DNA of 64,000 bases from Thalassotalea_A litorea. GTDB lineage: Bacteria; Pseudomonadota; Gammaproteobacteria; Enterobacterales; Alteromonadaceae. The position numbers and the translations under genes were made by a program. The notes beneath the pieces were generated by a model. That model was not told the origin of the DNA. It worked only from the letters and a program-made list of their open reading frames with translations, and ran no database searches. How positions within the stretch are numbered: position 1 is the first letter of the stretch; each line of letters starts with the position of its first letter. Shown in pieces: positions 34,667 to 44,396 of this stretch. The stretch covers positions 62,001 to 126,000 of the forward strand of contig NZ_JBHZSG010000007.1 in the NCBI RefSeq assembly GCF_043642205.1. Direction: 5' to 3'.

Positions 34667-35393
34667 TCTGAATATTCTGCTCACTCGACCTATTGATAAA
34701 TCCCAATCATTGGCGCGGGAGTTAGAACCTCTCGCGCAGCATATTGAAATTCAACCGCTATTCTCATACCAGCACCATGCCGATTGTGCAGCGCTAACCG
34801 CGGCAATTACACAACGCCCCCAACATATCATCTTTGTCAGCGAAGCGGCCGCTAAATTTGCCCTGCAAACCTGCGCTCCTGATATCTGGCCAAACAATAG
34901 CCTTTATTATGCCGTGGGACCAGCCACCGCAAAAGCCCTGGCGCCTATTACATCAAACCTTTATACCGGGCAGACTTTTGATAGCGAAGGGTTACTGGCT
35001 TTGCCTTCTCTGCAACGGGTAAACGATCAAAACATATTGATCATCCGTGGTAACGGTGGTCGTGAACATTTAGCGCAAACACTTAGGCAAAGACAGGCAA
35101 ATGTTGCCTATAATGAAGTATACCAGCGCCAGTGGCTGTCTCTTGATGCTGTACAACTTATTGAAAAATGGCGAAAACTTAAAATTAATTGTATGGTAGT
35201 TACCAGTGAAGCGCTATTAGATAAAGCGGTAGCGCTATTTGCAAATACCGATACCTTGTTTAAGCAGGAAATTTGCTGGGTAGTAGCCAGCGAACGCATT
35301 GCCGAGAAAGCGAAAAAATACCAGTTAAGCCGGGTAGTCAATGCCGGTGGCGCAAGTAACCGATTAATTGTTCAGGCCATAGCGGCCATGTAA
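34653..35393 (+). CDS. hemD: Uroporphyrinogen-III synthase
   Basis: About 246 residues from ATG at 34653 (MRKTDLNILLTRPIDKS); a longer frame starting at 34608 lies inside hemC and lacks family similarity. Two-domain HemD pattern: LTRP near the start, HIIFVSEAAAKFA, YYAVGPATAKAL, ILIIRGNGGREHLAQTLRQRQ and a C-terminal VASERIAEKAKKYQ. It cyclises hydroxymethylbilane with D-ring inversion. HemD sequences diverge strongly, but context makes the call secure. Confidence 0.94.
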   Translation: MRKTDLNILLTRPIDKSQSLARELEPLAQHIEIQPLFSYQHHADCAALTAAITQRPQHIIFVSEAAAKFALQTCAPDIWPNNSLYYAVGPATAKALAPITSNLYTGQTFDSEGLLALPSLQRVNDQNILIIRGNGGREHLAQTLRQRQANVAYNEVYQRQWLSLDAVQLIEKWRKLKINCMVVTSEALLDKAVALFANTDTLFKQEICWVVASERIAEKAKKYQLSRVVNAGGASNRLIVQAIAAM

Positions 35394-35425
35394 CAGCAAG
35401 CCTGATTCGTCCTTGGATGTAATTT

Positions 35426-36919
35426 ATGACCGAAAAAGACAAGAAAACTCAAGATAGTACGGCTAAAGATGGCAGTACGCCGTCTACAACCAAGACTAAC
35501 CAAGCACAAGCTAGTGGCAAAGACTCACCACAGAAAACGTCTGGCCATTCCACCAAAGTCAATGCCGCTGATGCCGCAAAAATCGCCGCGCAAGCCAAAG
35601 CACAGGCGAAACCCTCAGCCTCTGCAGATAAATCGAAACAAGGTTCGCCTGGTAACCAATCGCAGCCAAGTGGGGAATCTAAAGCCCGCTCTGCAAGTAG
35701 CAGCGTAACATCGCCTCGAAAAGCTGGCCGTTCAAGCTCTGGCTCCAGCAAAGAAACGATTCAATCAAAATCATCTAGCGAAAAAAGCACGGGCGTATCC
35801 AAAACCGGTTTGTTAGCGCTATTGGTTGCTTTGGCTGCAGCTGGTGGTGTGGGCGGATTGTATTATTATCAGCAACAACAGCTGCAGGCGTTAACGGAAC
35901 GACTCAATGATAAGATTGAATCGGAGCAACAGACTAACAGTCAACGAATGTCTCAGGATGTCGAAGCTCAAATCGACGCCCTTAAGCAAGCCAGTCAGCA
36001 GAACAATCGTGAACTTGCCAATCAATTAACCGATAAAAATGATCAACAGCAACAAGCATTGTTGCAACAGGTAGAGCAATTAGAAGGTAAAATTTCGCGC
36101 ATCACAGCTCAACAACCGAGTAATTGGCGGGTATACGAAGCGGAATATCTGTTACGTATGGCAGCTCGGGTGATTTGGCTGGAGCATGATGTTAATACGG
36201 CTTTATCGTTATTAAACGATGCTGATGCAAGGCTGGCATCGATGAAGCAGTCGCGTTTTTTGCCCATTCGCAAGTTGATTCGTGAAGATATGCAGATGTT
36301 AAATCAACTGCCGCAGGACAAATCTCAGGACATAATACTCGCACTTCTGGCCTTGAGCGATAGTACGGATTCACTGGTGATTAAAGGTGCGGATAAAAAA
36401 GTGGAAGTGCCGCCACAAGAACAGGAATTAAGCGACGACATTTCAGACTGGGAGAGAAATCTGCGCATTAGCTGGGAACGCTTTGTCGCCGATTTTATTC
36501 GAGTCAGAGATAAAAACGATCAAGACGAGCCGCTGATGGCGCCGCAATATCAGCAACACCTGCTGCAAAACTTGCAATTGAAACTGCAAATTAGCCAGTG
36601 GGCGGTGACTCAACAAGAACAACAACTGTACCAAAAAAGTCTCGACGACGTTGAACAGTGGCTGGATAAATATTTCGCCAAAAACAATGATGCCAACAAA
36701 GCCTTTGTTAGTGAAATTTCGAATTTGAAAGCAGAAGAGATTGCCATAGATTATCCTCAGAACTTACGTTCACAACAGGCTTTGCGGGAAATGTTGGATC
36801 AAAACTTTTCCGCTTCAACCCGAACGACAAGTGACTCAGAAAAACCCACAACCGCGGCATCGAAATCGGAGCAGCAGGATACAACAACCTCTCCTGACGA
36901 TAAGGCAGGTGAGCAATGA
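35426..36919 (+). CDS. hemX: HemX-family membrane protein
   Basis: This 497-residue protein has an N-terminal ~125 residues that are low-complexity Ser/Lys/Gln/Ala-rich. A single transmembrane helix follows (TGLLALLVALAAAGGVGGLYYYQ), then a coiled coil (QLQALTERLNDKIES onward) and a periplasmic domain with VYEAEYLLRMAARVIWLEHDVNTAL. Despite old labels as uroporphyrinogen-III methyltransferase, it has no SAM-binding methylase motifs. Its role in tetrapyrrole synthesis is unresolved. It overlaps hemY by 4 bp (ATGA). Confidence 0.92.
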   Translation: MTEKDKKTQDSTAKDGSTPSTTKTNQAQASGKDSPQKTSGHSTKVNAADAAKIAAQAKAQAKPSASADKSKQGSPGNQSQPSGESKARSASSSVTSPRKAGRSSSGSSKETIQSKSSSEKSTGVSKTGLLALLVALAAAGGVGGLYYYQQQQLQALTERLNDKIESEQQTNSQRMSQDVEAQIDALKQASQQNNRELANQLTDKNDQQQQALLQQVEQLEGKISRITAQQPSNWRVYEAEYLLRMAARVIWLEHDVNTALSLLNDADARLASMKQSRFLPIRKLIREDMQMLNQLPQDKSQDIILALLALSDSTDSLVIKGADKKVEVPPQEQELSDDISDWERNLRISWERFVADFIRVRDKNDQDEPLMAPQYQQHLLQNLQLKLQISQWAVTQQEQQLYQKSLDDVEQWLDKYFAKNNDANKAFVSEISNLKAEEIAIDYPQNLRSQQALREMLDQNFSASTRTTSDSEKPTTAASKSEQQDTTTSPDDKAGEQ

Positions 36920-38100
36920 TACGTTTTATTATCATCCTGATCCTAGTTCTGATTGTTACCGCGTTTAGCTATCTGCTCATTGATCAAAAAGGCTATATCC
37001 TGATCACCATGGGTGACCTGATATACGAAGCGACAGTTTTTGGCTTTGTCACATTGCTCGCGCTCTCCATGATGGTCCTTTATGGTCTGTATTTGCTTAT
37101 TCGTGGCGTCTTTAGAACATCTGGCAAAGCCTGGCATTTCATTGCTCATGGTAGTGAAGAAAAAGCCATGCGCTTGTATGAACAAGGCTTAGCAGCTTAT
37201 CTGGTGGAGGATTTCGCAAAAGCAGAAAAGCTGCTGGTAAAAAGTGCGCCTAAATCCTCAATGACCAATACCGCCTGGCTATTTGCCGCCAGTGCAGCCA
37301 ATAAACAGAATATGACGGAATCTGCCAAGCAGTATTTACGTCATATTGCCGAAAATACCGAGGGTGAAGAAAAACTCAATTACGAAGCCCTGCTGGTGGC
37401 TGGAAAGTTAAATCTTGACGACGCTGAATTTAGTCAGGCCAGACAATTAATCGATAAAAATAAAGACAGGGTTGGCCACAAAGGCCGAATGCTGAGTCTG
37501 GATATCGAAGTGTGTCTCCATGAAAAACGATATCTACAAGCCATTGAATATTTGCGCGATGCTCGCAAGGATAAAGCGATTGACGATACTCAAATTGAGC
37601 AGTGGGAAACCCTTGCGTTTACCGGTTATTTTCAAGAACTGATTAGTGAACACAGCGTCCATGATGTCGAGCAGTATTTTAGTAACCTGAGCCGCAAAGA
37701 GCGCAACCGGGAAAGTATTATTCTGGCCTATGCAAATGTACTAGGTGAACATGGCCTGACCGACAAATTGGAAGATTTGGTCTTGCCATTACTGAAAAAA
37801 CAGCCGAGTCAGGCGTTCATCAATGGTTTGAAAGATATTTCCATGCCGCATAGCCCGAAAGTTATGACGGCAATTCAGAAGCATTTACAAAAAGAGCCGG
37901 ACGATCCGGTTTGGCTTAGTGCCTTTGCTTACGCTTGCGTTGCCAGCCGTGATTGGGAAAAAGCCCGTAAGGCGTTCGTGTCTTTATTGAAAGTCAGACA
38001 GCTACCTGATGACCTGCAGGCTTATGCCAAAGTATTACAAACCTTAGGTGAACATGAACAGGCGAATAGGGTTTACCAGGAAATAATGGCACAAGCGTAG
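36916..38100 (+). CDS. hemY: HemY-family TPR membrane protein
   Basis: This 394-residue protein has two N-terminal transmembrane helices (about residues 2-24 and 38-60) followed by TPR-like helical repeats (KAMRLYEQGLAAYLVEDFAKAEKLL and others). This is the proteobacterial HemY that accompanies HemX, distinct from protoporphyrinogen oxidase. It is the last gene of the hemCDXY operon. The N-terminal GYILITMGDLIYE segment is typical of the family. Exact function unknown. Confidence 0.93.
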   Translation: MIRFIIILILVLIVTAFSYLLIDQKGYILITMGDLIYEATVFGFVTLLALSMMVLYGLYLLIRGVFRTSGKAWHFIAHGSEEKAMRLYEQGLAAYLVEDFAKAEKLLVKSAPKSSMTNTAWLFAASAANKQNMTESAKQYLRHIAENTEGEEKLNYEALLVAGKLNLDDAEFSQARQLIDKNKDRVGHKGRMLSLDIEVCLHEKRYLQAIEYLRDARKDKAIDDTQIEQWETLAFTGYFQELISEHSVHDVEQYFSNLSRKERNRESIILAYANVLGEHGLTDKLEDLVLPLLKKQPSQAFINGLKDISMPHSPKVMTAIQKHLQKEPDDPVWLSAFAYACVASRDWEKARKAFVSLLKVRQLPDDLQAYAKVLQTLGEHEQANRVYQEIMAQA

Positions 38101-38129
38101 CAAGTGCCATTATTTGAAGGTGACAGGCT

Positions 38130-38184
38130 CGAACTGAAGTTTTTGATAGGGTGACAATGGCGAACTGGAGTTCTTGATAGGGTG
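38130..38184. repeat. Imperfect 24-bp direct repeat after hemY
   Basis: CGAACTGAAGTTTTTGATAGGGTG (38130-38153) recurs as CGAACTGGAGTTCTTGATAGGGTG (38161-38184), a period of 31 bp with two mismatches. It lies in the 133-bp convergent gap between hemY and the HAD gene. Confidence 0.8.
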
Positions 38185-38233
38185 GATTGGGCTGCACGTC
38201 CACCTTCCACTTCTACCCTAATTCCCAGATGAC

Positions 38234-39229
38234 TCAATCATTTGGGAAGACGACTTTCCAATCTTTTTTCATATCCACGATTATCCAACCATCACCCTTA
38301 TGCTCGGTGGCATAATCAAGGCCTTTATTCAATGAACCTATATGCGAGTCTCGATCATAAGCCCATTCACGCTCTTTATCGGTATGGTGAATATACACGG
38401 CAAGGCGTTTACCAGAACCTGCCATGGTATATTGCATCATCGCCAGATCGCCATCGGAATTACCAAAGGCAACTAATGGCCGCCGACCAATATGAGCGTC
38501 AATACCTATAGGCTTACCCTCTTTATCGTTAATAAAATCAACTTCTGCCAAACGGTTAATATGCGTACTGCCATCGTCATTGAATACAAACGTTTTCTCG
38601 ATGCTCGAACCAATTACCTGCTCTGGCGGAATACCATAAACGTCTTCGGCCCAGACTCGTAAAAAATCGATACCACCACCACTGACAATGTAAGTTTTAA
38701 AGCCATTGGCACGCAGATAATCGAGTACTTCGAGCATAGGTTGATATACCATATCGGTGTACTTTCGCCCCGTTGTTGGATGTTTTGCCGTGGACAGCCA
38801 ATCCTTGGCCGCTTGCATAAATGCTTCTTGAGACATGTTTGCATGCGAGGCAAACAATAATTTTGCTAAATCTTCGTGACTGGCGAGTGCGGTTTTTAAG
38901 TCACCGGCTAATGCGGATTTAAATGGCTCTTCGGTTTTCCATTCAGGGTGTTCCGATTGCAATACCTTGAGCCTGTCCAGCGCAAACAACAGCTGAAAAT
39001 ACATCGGCTGTTCGGCCCACAAGGTTCCATCATTATCAAATACCGCAACTCGTTGCTGTGGGTCTACAAAATTCGGGCCCTGAGTCGTTACGGATTGAAC
39101 AAAATCCACTAAGCGTTGTTTCGACTCGGTATTCGACCAGGAAGGTAAATCGGTTTGCGCCCAAATGCTGGTGGCAAGCATCATACTAACTAGCACCAGG
39201 CATCGTAACAATAGATATGTCGCTTTCAT
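38234..39229 (-). CDS. Secreted HAD-family phosphatase
   Basis: This 331-residue protein has a signal peptide (YLLLRCLVLVSMMLATSIWAQ). HAD motif I is VAVFDNDGTLWAEQP, motif II is TYIVSGGGIDFLRVW and motif IV is LVAFGNSDGDLAMMQYT. The DNDGT variant keeps both aspartates needed for phosphoaspartyl chemistry. It would act as a periplasmic acid phosphatase or phosphoserine-phosphatase-like enzyme. It sits next to the arylsulfatase gene on the same strand but is separated from it by a terminator. Substrate unknown. Confidence 0.85.
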   Translation of the reverse strand: MKATYLLLRCLVLVSMMLATSIWAQTDLPSWSNTESKQRLVDFVQSVTTQGPNFVDPQQRVAVFDNDGTLWAEQPMYFQLLFALDRLKVLQSEHPEWKTEEPFKSALAGDLKTALASHEDLAKLLFASHANMSQEAFMQAAKDWLSTAKHPTTGRKYTDMVYQPMLEVLDYLRANGFKTYIVSGGGIDFLRVWAEDVYGIPPEQVIGSSIEKTFVFNDDGSTHINRLAEVDFINDKEGKPIGIDAHIGRRPLVAFGNSDGDLAMMQYTMAGSGKRLAVYIHHTDKEREWAYDRDSHIGSLNKGLDYATEHKGDGWIIVDMKKDWKVVFPND

Positions 39230-39268
39230 AAATTGGCCTAATAGTTAACAATCAAACACATAACAAAT

Positions 39269-39296
39269 AAAAAAGTGAACCGGAGTTCACTTTTTT
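39269..39296 (-). terminator. Rho-independent terminator after arylsulfatase
   Basis: AAAAAAGTGAAC and GTTCACTTTTTT form a 12-bp stem with a four-base loop and a T-run on the minus strand, 20 bp after the sulfatase stop codon. Confidence 0.85.
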
Positions 39297-39315
39297 AGGT
39301 TTCAGTTAGGGGGTG

Positions 39316-40866
39316 CTATTTACTACCACCACCTTCTTGTAACTTCTCCATCACCTGATCCAGACTAAAGCTGGCGGCTTTTTGACTTGGTGGGTACTCT
39401 TTAAACGTTTCTAAAAATTTACCCACATAGGCTTGTGCGGGAACCAATAGATACGCACGGTCGAGCATCCAGTCATAATAGGTATTAGAGGTTTTTTGAG
39501 CACGTTCAAATGGGTCACGACGCAAGTTGAAAATCAATGGTACACGGAGTGGTGTAAACGGGTTCGCCCAAATCTCCAGTGTTTCTTCAACTCGTTGTTC
39601 CATAAAGATGATCTTCCATTCATCATAACGAAGTGCAGACAAATCGCCATCATCGGTAAAGTAGAAAATCTCTTTACGCGGTGACTCCTCGCTCTTACCT
39701 GTTAGAAGGTCCATGATGTTATAACCATCTAAATGGTTTTTATAGTTACGACCAATGGCTTTATAGCCATCTAATAACTCTTCTTTAATGTCTTCTTCAC
39801 CAGCCATTGCCGCAAAGGTTGGTAACCAGTCCATATGATGCACGATTTCATTGCTGATGCTACCTGGCTTAATTTTTCCAGGCCAGCGAACCATAGCCGG
39901 TACTCTCCAACCACCTTCCCAGTTAGTGTTCTTCTCACCACGGAACGGCGTCATTGCTGCATCAGGCCAGGTGTTCATATGCGGGCCATTATCGGTTGAA
40001 TAAAAGACGACGGTATTGTCTTCGATATCGAGTTCTTCGAGTTTATCCAGGAAGAGTCCGATATGACTGTCGTGCTCCATCATACCAATCTGGTATTCAT
40101 TGTATTTGGCATTTTTCGGATCATTCATTAGCTCGTCTTTCACGTGCGTACGAAAGTGCATCCGGGTACCGCTCCACCAAACAAAGAATGGCTTATCCGC
40201 TTTTACTGCCTTTTCCATAAACTTGATCGCTGCCGCTGCTGTTTCTTCATCGACGGTTTCCATCCGCTTTTTGGTCAGTGGGCCAGTATCTTCGATTTTG
40301 CCATCTGCGCTGGATTTAATCACACCACGAGGGCCGAACTTCTTGCGAAATTCCGGGTCTTTAGGATAATCACGATTTTCTGGCTCTTCTTCGGCATTTA
40401 AGTGATACAAATTGCCAAAGAACTCGTCAAAACCATGATTGGTCGGTAAATGTTCGTCTTTATCACCGAGGTGGTTTTTCCCGAACTGACCCGTCATATA
40501 GCCCTGTTCTTTCAATACCGCAGCAATCGTGACATCTTTTTCTGTCATACCCAGATCTGCACCAGGTAATCCGACTTTGGAAAGGCCGGTACGAAACACA
40601 CTCATTCCGGTAATAAACGAAGAACGACCAGCAGTACAGGATTGTTCACCATAGTAATCAGTGAATCGCATGCCTTCATTCGCAATCTTGTCGATATTCG
40701 GCGTTTGATACCCCATCATTCCATCGGAATACGCACTGATGTTCCATATCCCCACATCATCACCCCATACGACCAGGATATTGGGTTTATCCGCGGCAAG
40801 CGCAACTATGGATGAGAGTGAGAGTGCAGCGGTTGCTGCAAATTTAGTTAACCATTTATTAGGCAT
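39316..40866 (-). CDS. Secreted arylsulfatase (type I, formylglycine-dependent)
   Basis: Start chosen at ATG 40866 (MPNKWLTKFAATAALSLSS), preceded by GAGG; the frame extends to a TTG at 40881 that is part of this ribosome site. The signal peptide ends ALAADKP. Metal site: NILVVWGDDVGIWN and YSTDNGPHMNTWP. The formylglycine motif is CTAGR in GEQSCTAGRSSFITG. QFGKNHLGD supplies the conserved Lys/His. It hydrolyses sulfate esters, typical of marine bacteria using sulfated polysaccharide or aryl sulfates. Activation requires a formylglycine-generating enzyme, which is not in the window. Confidence 0.92.
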   Translation of the reverse strand: MPNKWLTKFAATAALSLSSIVALAADKPNILVVWGDDVGIWNISAYSDGMMGYQTPNIDKIANEGMRFTDYYGEQSCTAGRSSFITGMSVFRTGLSKVGLPGADLGMTEKDVTIAAVLKEQGYMTGQFGKNHLGDKDEHLPTNHGFDEFFGNLYHLNAEEEPENRDYPKDPEFRKKFGPRGVIKSSADGKIEDTGPLTKKRMETVDEETAAAAIKFMEKAVKADKPFFVWWSGTRMHFRTHVKDELMNDPKNAKYNEYQIGMMEHDSHIGLFLDKLEELDIEDNTVVFYSTDNGPHMNTWPDAAMTPFRGEKNTNWEGGWRVPAMVRWPGKIKPGSISNEIVHHMDWLPTFAAMAGEEDIKEELLDGYKAIGRNYKNHLDGYNIMDLLTGKSEESPRKEIFYFTDDGDLSALRYDEWKIIFMEQRVEETLEIWANPFTPLRVPLIFNLRRDPFERAQKTSNTYYDWMLDRAYLLVPAQAYVGKFLETFKEYPPSQKAASFSLDQVMEKLQEGGGSK

Positions 40867-41113
40867 ATGTTCGATCCTCAAAAATCGATTTTAGATTCCA
40901 GGATCCGTTTGCCTTTCAATAGCACGATGATGGCGAATCTCACACAAGAATGATGTCAGATTTGGTATTCCATCATCCTTGAAAGAGAAACAGACTCAGA
41001 AAAAGTCTAGTTGAAGATTTAACAATTTCATCAATATAAGCAGAAATTATGCATTTTTTCGTAGATTATTTAGATGCTTACTCATGACAGCGACGCATTC
41101 TGTCATATTCTGG

Positions 41114-43048
41114 TTACTTTTCTGTCGCCATGCTCCAGTCCCAGAATTGACTTGCCTGAGTTTTAATTTTGGATTTGTCACGCGGTAATACAAAACCTTC
41201 TTTTATGGAAACATCGGTCATTTCTGAGATATGACGCAGATAATGCTGCTTGTTTGGATAACGTTTTAATACACGCTCTTTCGGCCATTTATACACACTA
41301 CCGCGAAAATCGACCATTTCATTCCCGGCAAATATTCCAAATCTAAGCGACCAGGGTAAAAATGTTGCAATGGGTGCGGTGATTAACGGATGACGAATGC
41401 CACCGAGTTCATTGCCATTGCTGTCAACCTTAGGAACCGGAGGGACAATTTCCGCCATAATAAGTGGTGGGTTATTGTCAATAATACCCTGTTCATTAAA
41501 CTGTTTACCATAGTCCACTTCGTAGGCCGTATGAGGCTTGTAAGGTTTTGCGATCGTAAGCCACTCTGGTAATTGATAATGCGAGAAATTGGTTAAGGTT
41601 TGGTTCGAATAACTTGGATACTGACTCGCTGGAGGGGTATCTTGGTCTATGACCCAATTCGATAAATGTCCCAATAACGCGCGTAACTGTGGGAAAAAAT
41701 TAATGGGGTTACCGCGATATAAATTTTCATCTTCACCAACAGAGATCAAATCATCATGGGACTGAACAAAGTGCTGGGCTGATGATAAATGATAGATGCG
41801 CTCATTTTTTAATGGCTTAACATCATAAATACCATTGCTATGAATTAAACCGGCCGCACGCCCCCAGTATTCATAACCTGAATTGGTGTAAAAGATTTTA
41901 GGATAGTAGGCTTCATGATAGCGCTTCAGCAACCCATCTTTTTTGCGGGTGATCTGCGAGCGAAGCTGCTCACTTGCAAATGGAAATATATCGGTTGGAT
42001 AGAAAAATGCAGACATTCGATGACCATCACGAGATGGCTGCGCAAATCTATGATTGAAACTGCCGCGACCCGCGCCGGCGGTATGCACTAACATACCATC
42101 AAACGCCAATTGTCCAAGCTCAGTTTCGTTGAAACCCTGATACAGAAATTGACGTAAAAATCGTCCCGTTTGCGATACGCCAAAGGCCATAGTTTTCGGG
42201 GCATAATAGGGACTTATCTCATTTTTCAGGTATTCCCCGGTATCGCGGATTATGCCTAAGCCAATGCCACTAACCTGAGGATTTCTAGTGGGATATACCA
42301 GCTCGTAGATGCCGGGTTGAAAGTCGCCGATAATGATCTTACCGTCAGATGTTAATTGCCAACGCTCTTTGCTCACCACCACTTTTAAATTGTCCCGGCC
42401 TTCTCTTCGGGTTAGCCAGGCTTGATCTTTTTTACTTAGATCGATGGGATAAATTGCTTCAATGCCGGACTTGTGAGCTACGGAAAGCTTTGAATGCGGT
42501 GTGTCTAAGGTCCAGTCACTGCGTGCAAACCCCTCAATACCGTCTAAAACCGGTAAATCGGCCCGCATCACATTGGCTCCGGGGCTAACATCCCCTTGCC
42601 AGCCTACCCAGACCAGCGATAATCCAAGGCTTTGGATGTAATTATCCCCGAGTAAATCTGTACGGTCTGGGTTTTTACTCGCCTGGGCAAAATTAAAATA
42701 CCTTAACGCTGCTTTCGAACCACGATTACTTACTTCCACCAGTGCACCGCGACGCTGTTTCGGATCTTTGGCTTGAATGATAAAAAAATTGGCGCTGGCT
42801 TCTACTTTGCCGCGCTGATTGGTGGGGGCTAATTTGAGATCGTTGATAGCCTGATTGGCACTATGTTGGGGATCAAATTCAAAGTGAAATTTTCCAGAAA
42901 TCGCCTGATAGGTCTCGCCCTGTATGTTAAATTCTTTGCGCGAATCCACGGTCTGTTTGACTAGCTCGGCCTGAGTGACGGGACTGGCAATGACCATCAT
43001 AAACGCAGCAATCAGCAGGGTAATAAAACGAGGGTTTTTAGTATGCAT
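41114..43048 (-). CDS. Secreted alpha/beta-hydrolase domain protein
   Basis: This 644-residue protein has a signal peptide (ITLLIAAFMMVIASPVTQA). Features include ALVEVSNRGSKAALRYFN, a strand-turn-helix nucleophile region YYAPKTMAFGVSQTGRFLRQFLYQGFNETE with GVSQTG as the likely nucleophile elbow, and FFYPTDIFPF. The size and pattern match the large alpha/beta hydrolase domain family often labelled PF20091. It is probably a periplasmic or extracellular esterase; the substrate is unknown. It is alone on its transcript between arylsulfatase and the kelch gene. Confidence 0.72.
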   Translation of the reverse strand: MHTKNPRFITLLIAAFMMVIASPVTQAELVKQTVDSRKEFNIQGETYQAISGKFHFEFDPQHSANQAINDLKLAPTNQRGKVEASANFFIIQAKDPKQRRGALVEVSNRGSKAALRYFNFAQASKNPDRTDLLGDNYIQSLGLSLVWVGWQGDVSPGANVMRADLPVLDGIEGFARSDWTLDTPHSKLSVAHKSGIEAIYPIDLSKKDQAWLTRREGRDNLKVVVSKERWQLTSDGKIIIGDFQPGIYELVYPTRNPQVSGIGLGIIRDTGEYLKNEISPYYAPKTMAFGVSQTGRFLRQFLYQGFNETELGQLAFDGMLVHTAGAGRGSFNHRFAQPSRDGHRMSAFFYPTDIFPFASEQLRSQITRKKDGLLKRYHEAYYPKIFYTNSGYEYWGRAAGLIHSNGIYDVKPLKNERIYHLSSAQHFVQSHDDLISVGEDENLYRGNPINFFPQLRALLGHLSNWVIDQDTPPASQYPSYSNQTLTNFSHYQLPEWLTIAKPYKPHTAYEVDYGKQFNEQGIIDNNPPLIMAEIVPPVPKVDSNGNELGGIRHPLITAPIATFLPWSLRFGIFAGNEMVDFRGSVYKWPKERVLKRYPNKQHYLRHISEMTDVSIKEGFVLPRDKSKIKTQASQFWDWSMATEK

Positions 43049-43217
43049 CCTGGAAAAATTCCTTATTTTAACCAGAGTCTGCTAACCTCAATTGATTAAT
43101 AAAACCCGGGTGAATTGTCTGAAACTGAAATCGGCATTACGTTGATAAAAACTGTAACAAAAACAAGCGACAAAGAAAACAACATCGATAACGAAAATGC
43201 TTGGATCTGCGGCGACA

Positions 43218-44372
43218 TTATTCGGGCTTAGGTAATTCCAAAATCTCGACATTATTCAACACTTTCTGGTTGCTATTCATGCCGCCAATAGTAAGTAAAT
43301 GCTCACCAACGGTGATCAAGCCGCGATGATCCATGGTTGCAGGATTGGCATCGCCGGCTGTGATGACTTGCCAATGGCTATCTTTTGCAGAATACAACCA
43401 GATATCCCCATTGGCTTTGGAAGGTACACCGTTATAACCCACGCCATTATAATTGTATGGGTTTTCAGAACCACCAACAAAAACAAAATGGCTATTGGTG
43501 GCCCCTGCCGCCATCCGGTAGCGACCATACCCCGTCGGGTGGGGAATGAGTCGCCAGTCGATATCTAGCGGGTTTTTATCATCAATAATACCGCTAAGGC
43601 ATTGCCCTTCAGGCGCATATTCTCGGCGAGCGTTAAGTTTAGGTACGACTTTGACACCGTCACAAATGATCATATGACCCCCTATGATCGCACCCGCATG
43701 GCCAAACACTGGCTGGCCAAGAAAAGGCGAAGCCTGCTGCCAACTGTCGGTTAAAATATCATAAACCTGCACCAAATTGACATTGCCTGCATTATGCCAG
43801 CCACTGACCAGGTATATATAGCGCTGTTGATATACCAGAGCGACGCTATCATCCACGGGAACCGGCATAGGGGCTAAGCGTTTGTATCTGTCATGGCGAA
43901 TATCATAACGAAAAACATCCGGGCTAGAAATTTCCGAATGGTCTTTGGCAACCGTATAACCGCCAAATAAATAAGCATATTCATTAACACCAACGGCGAC
44001 ACTGGCCAAACGTCCGGGCAAACTTAAACTGGCGGGCACCGAAGCAATGGATTGCCACGTCGAGTCACCAATTTTTAAGGCCAAGGCTCTATTGTGGACA
44101 TCCTTGTAGGTTTTTCCAGCGCCGAGTCCCATAAAACTGATCAGGTATTCTCCATCTGGATTACTCACCTTTGCAACCGCATTGTTGGTTACGGGTTCTG
44201 GCAATGCGGGTAGTGAAAAGTGATCATCGGCCAGAACCTGGTGTTGCAGACTCAGCGCAAAGATAAACGCAACGTTAGCGAATCGACGGCTGTTTTTTAA
44301 TGCGCCGCATATTGCGCCGCTTGCGCGTGTAAACACGGTTACCATCGACCTTGAGGCTAATACTGAGTTCAT
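43218..44372 (-). CDS. Secreted kelch-repeat beta-propeller protein
   Basis: Start taken at ATG 44372 (MNSVLASRS), preceded by TGGAG; the frame reaches a GTG at 44390 overlapping this ribosome site. About 384 residues with a hydrophobic export segment (RRFANVAFIFALSLQHQVLA). Kelch-type repeats are visible: EYAYLFGGYTVAKD, RYIYLVSGWHNAG, AGAIIGGHMIICDG, NSHFVFVGGSENP and EHLLTIGGMNSNQ, forming a beta-propeller. NanM-type sialate mutarotases share this fold, but similarity here is general. It lies 24 bp downstream of plsB and is probably co-transcribed. Confidence 0.75.
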   Translation of the reverse strand: MNSVLASRSMVTVFTRASGAICGALKNSRRFANVAFIFALSLQHQVLADDHFSLPALPEPVTNNAVAKVSNPDGEYLISFMGLGAGKTYKDVHNRALALKIGDSTWQSIASVPASLSLPGRLASVAVGVNEYAYLFGGYTVAKDHSEISSPDVFRYDIRHDRYKRLAPMPVPVDDSVALVYQQRYIYLVSGWHNAGNVNLVQVYDILTDSWQQASPFLGQPVFGHAGAIIGGHMIICDGVKVVPKLNARREYAPEGQCLSGIIDDKNPLDIDWRLIPHPTGYGRYRMAAGATNSHFVFVGGSENPYNYNGVGYNGVPSKANGDIWLYSAKDSHWQVITAGDANPATMDHRGLITVGEHLLTIGGMNSNQKVLNNVEILELPKPE

Positions 44373-44396
44373 TGTATGCTCCAGATTCACGCCTTA

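Noticed and set aside
35426..36919. HemX as a uroporphyrinogen-III methyltransferase
   Set aside because: It lacks SAM-methylase motifs; the old label comes from operon position only.
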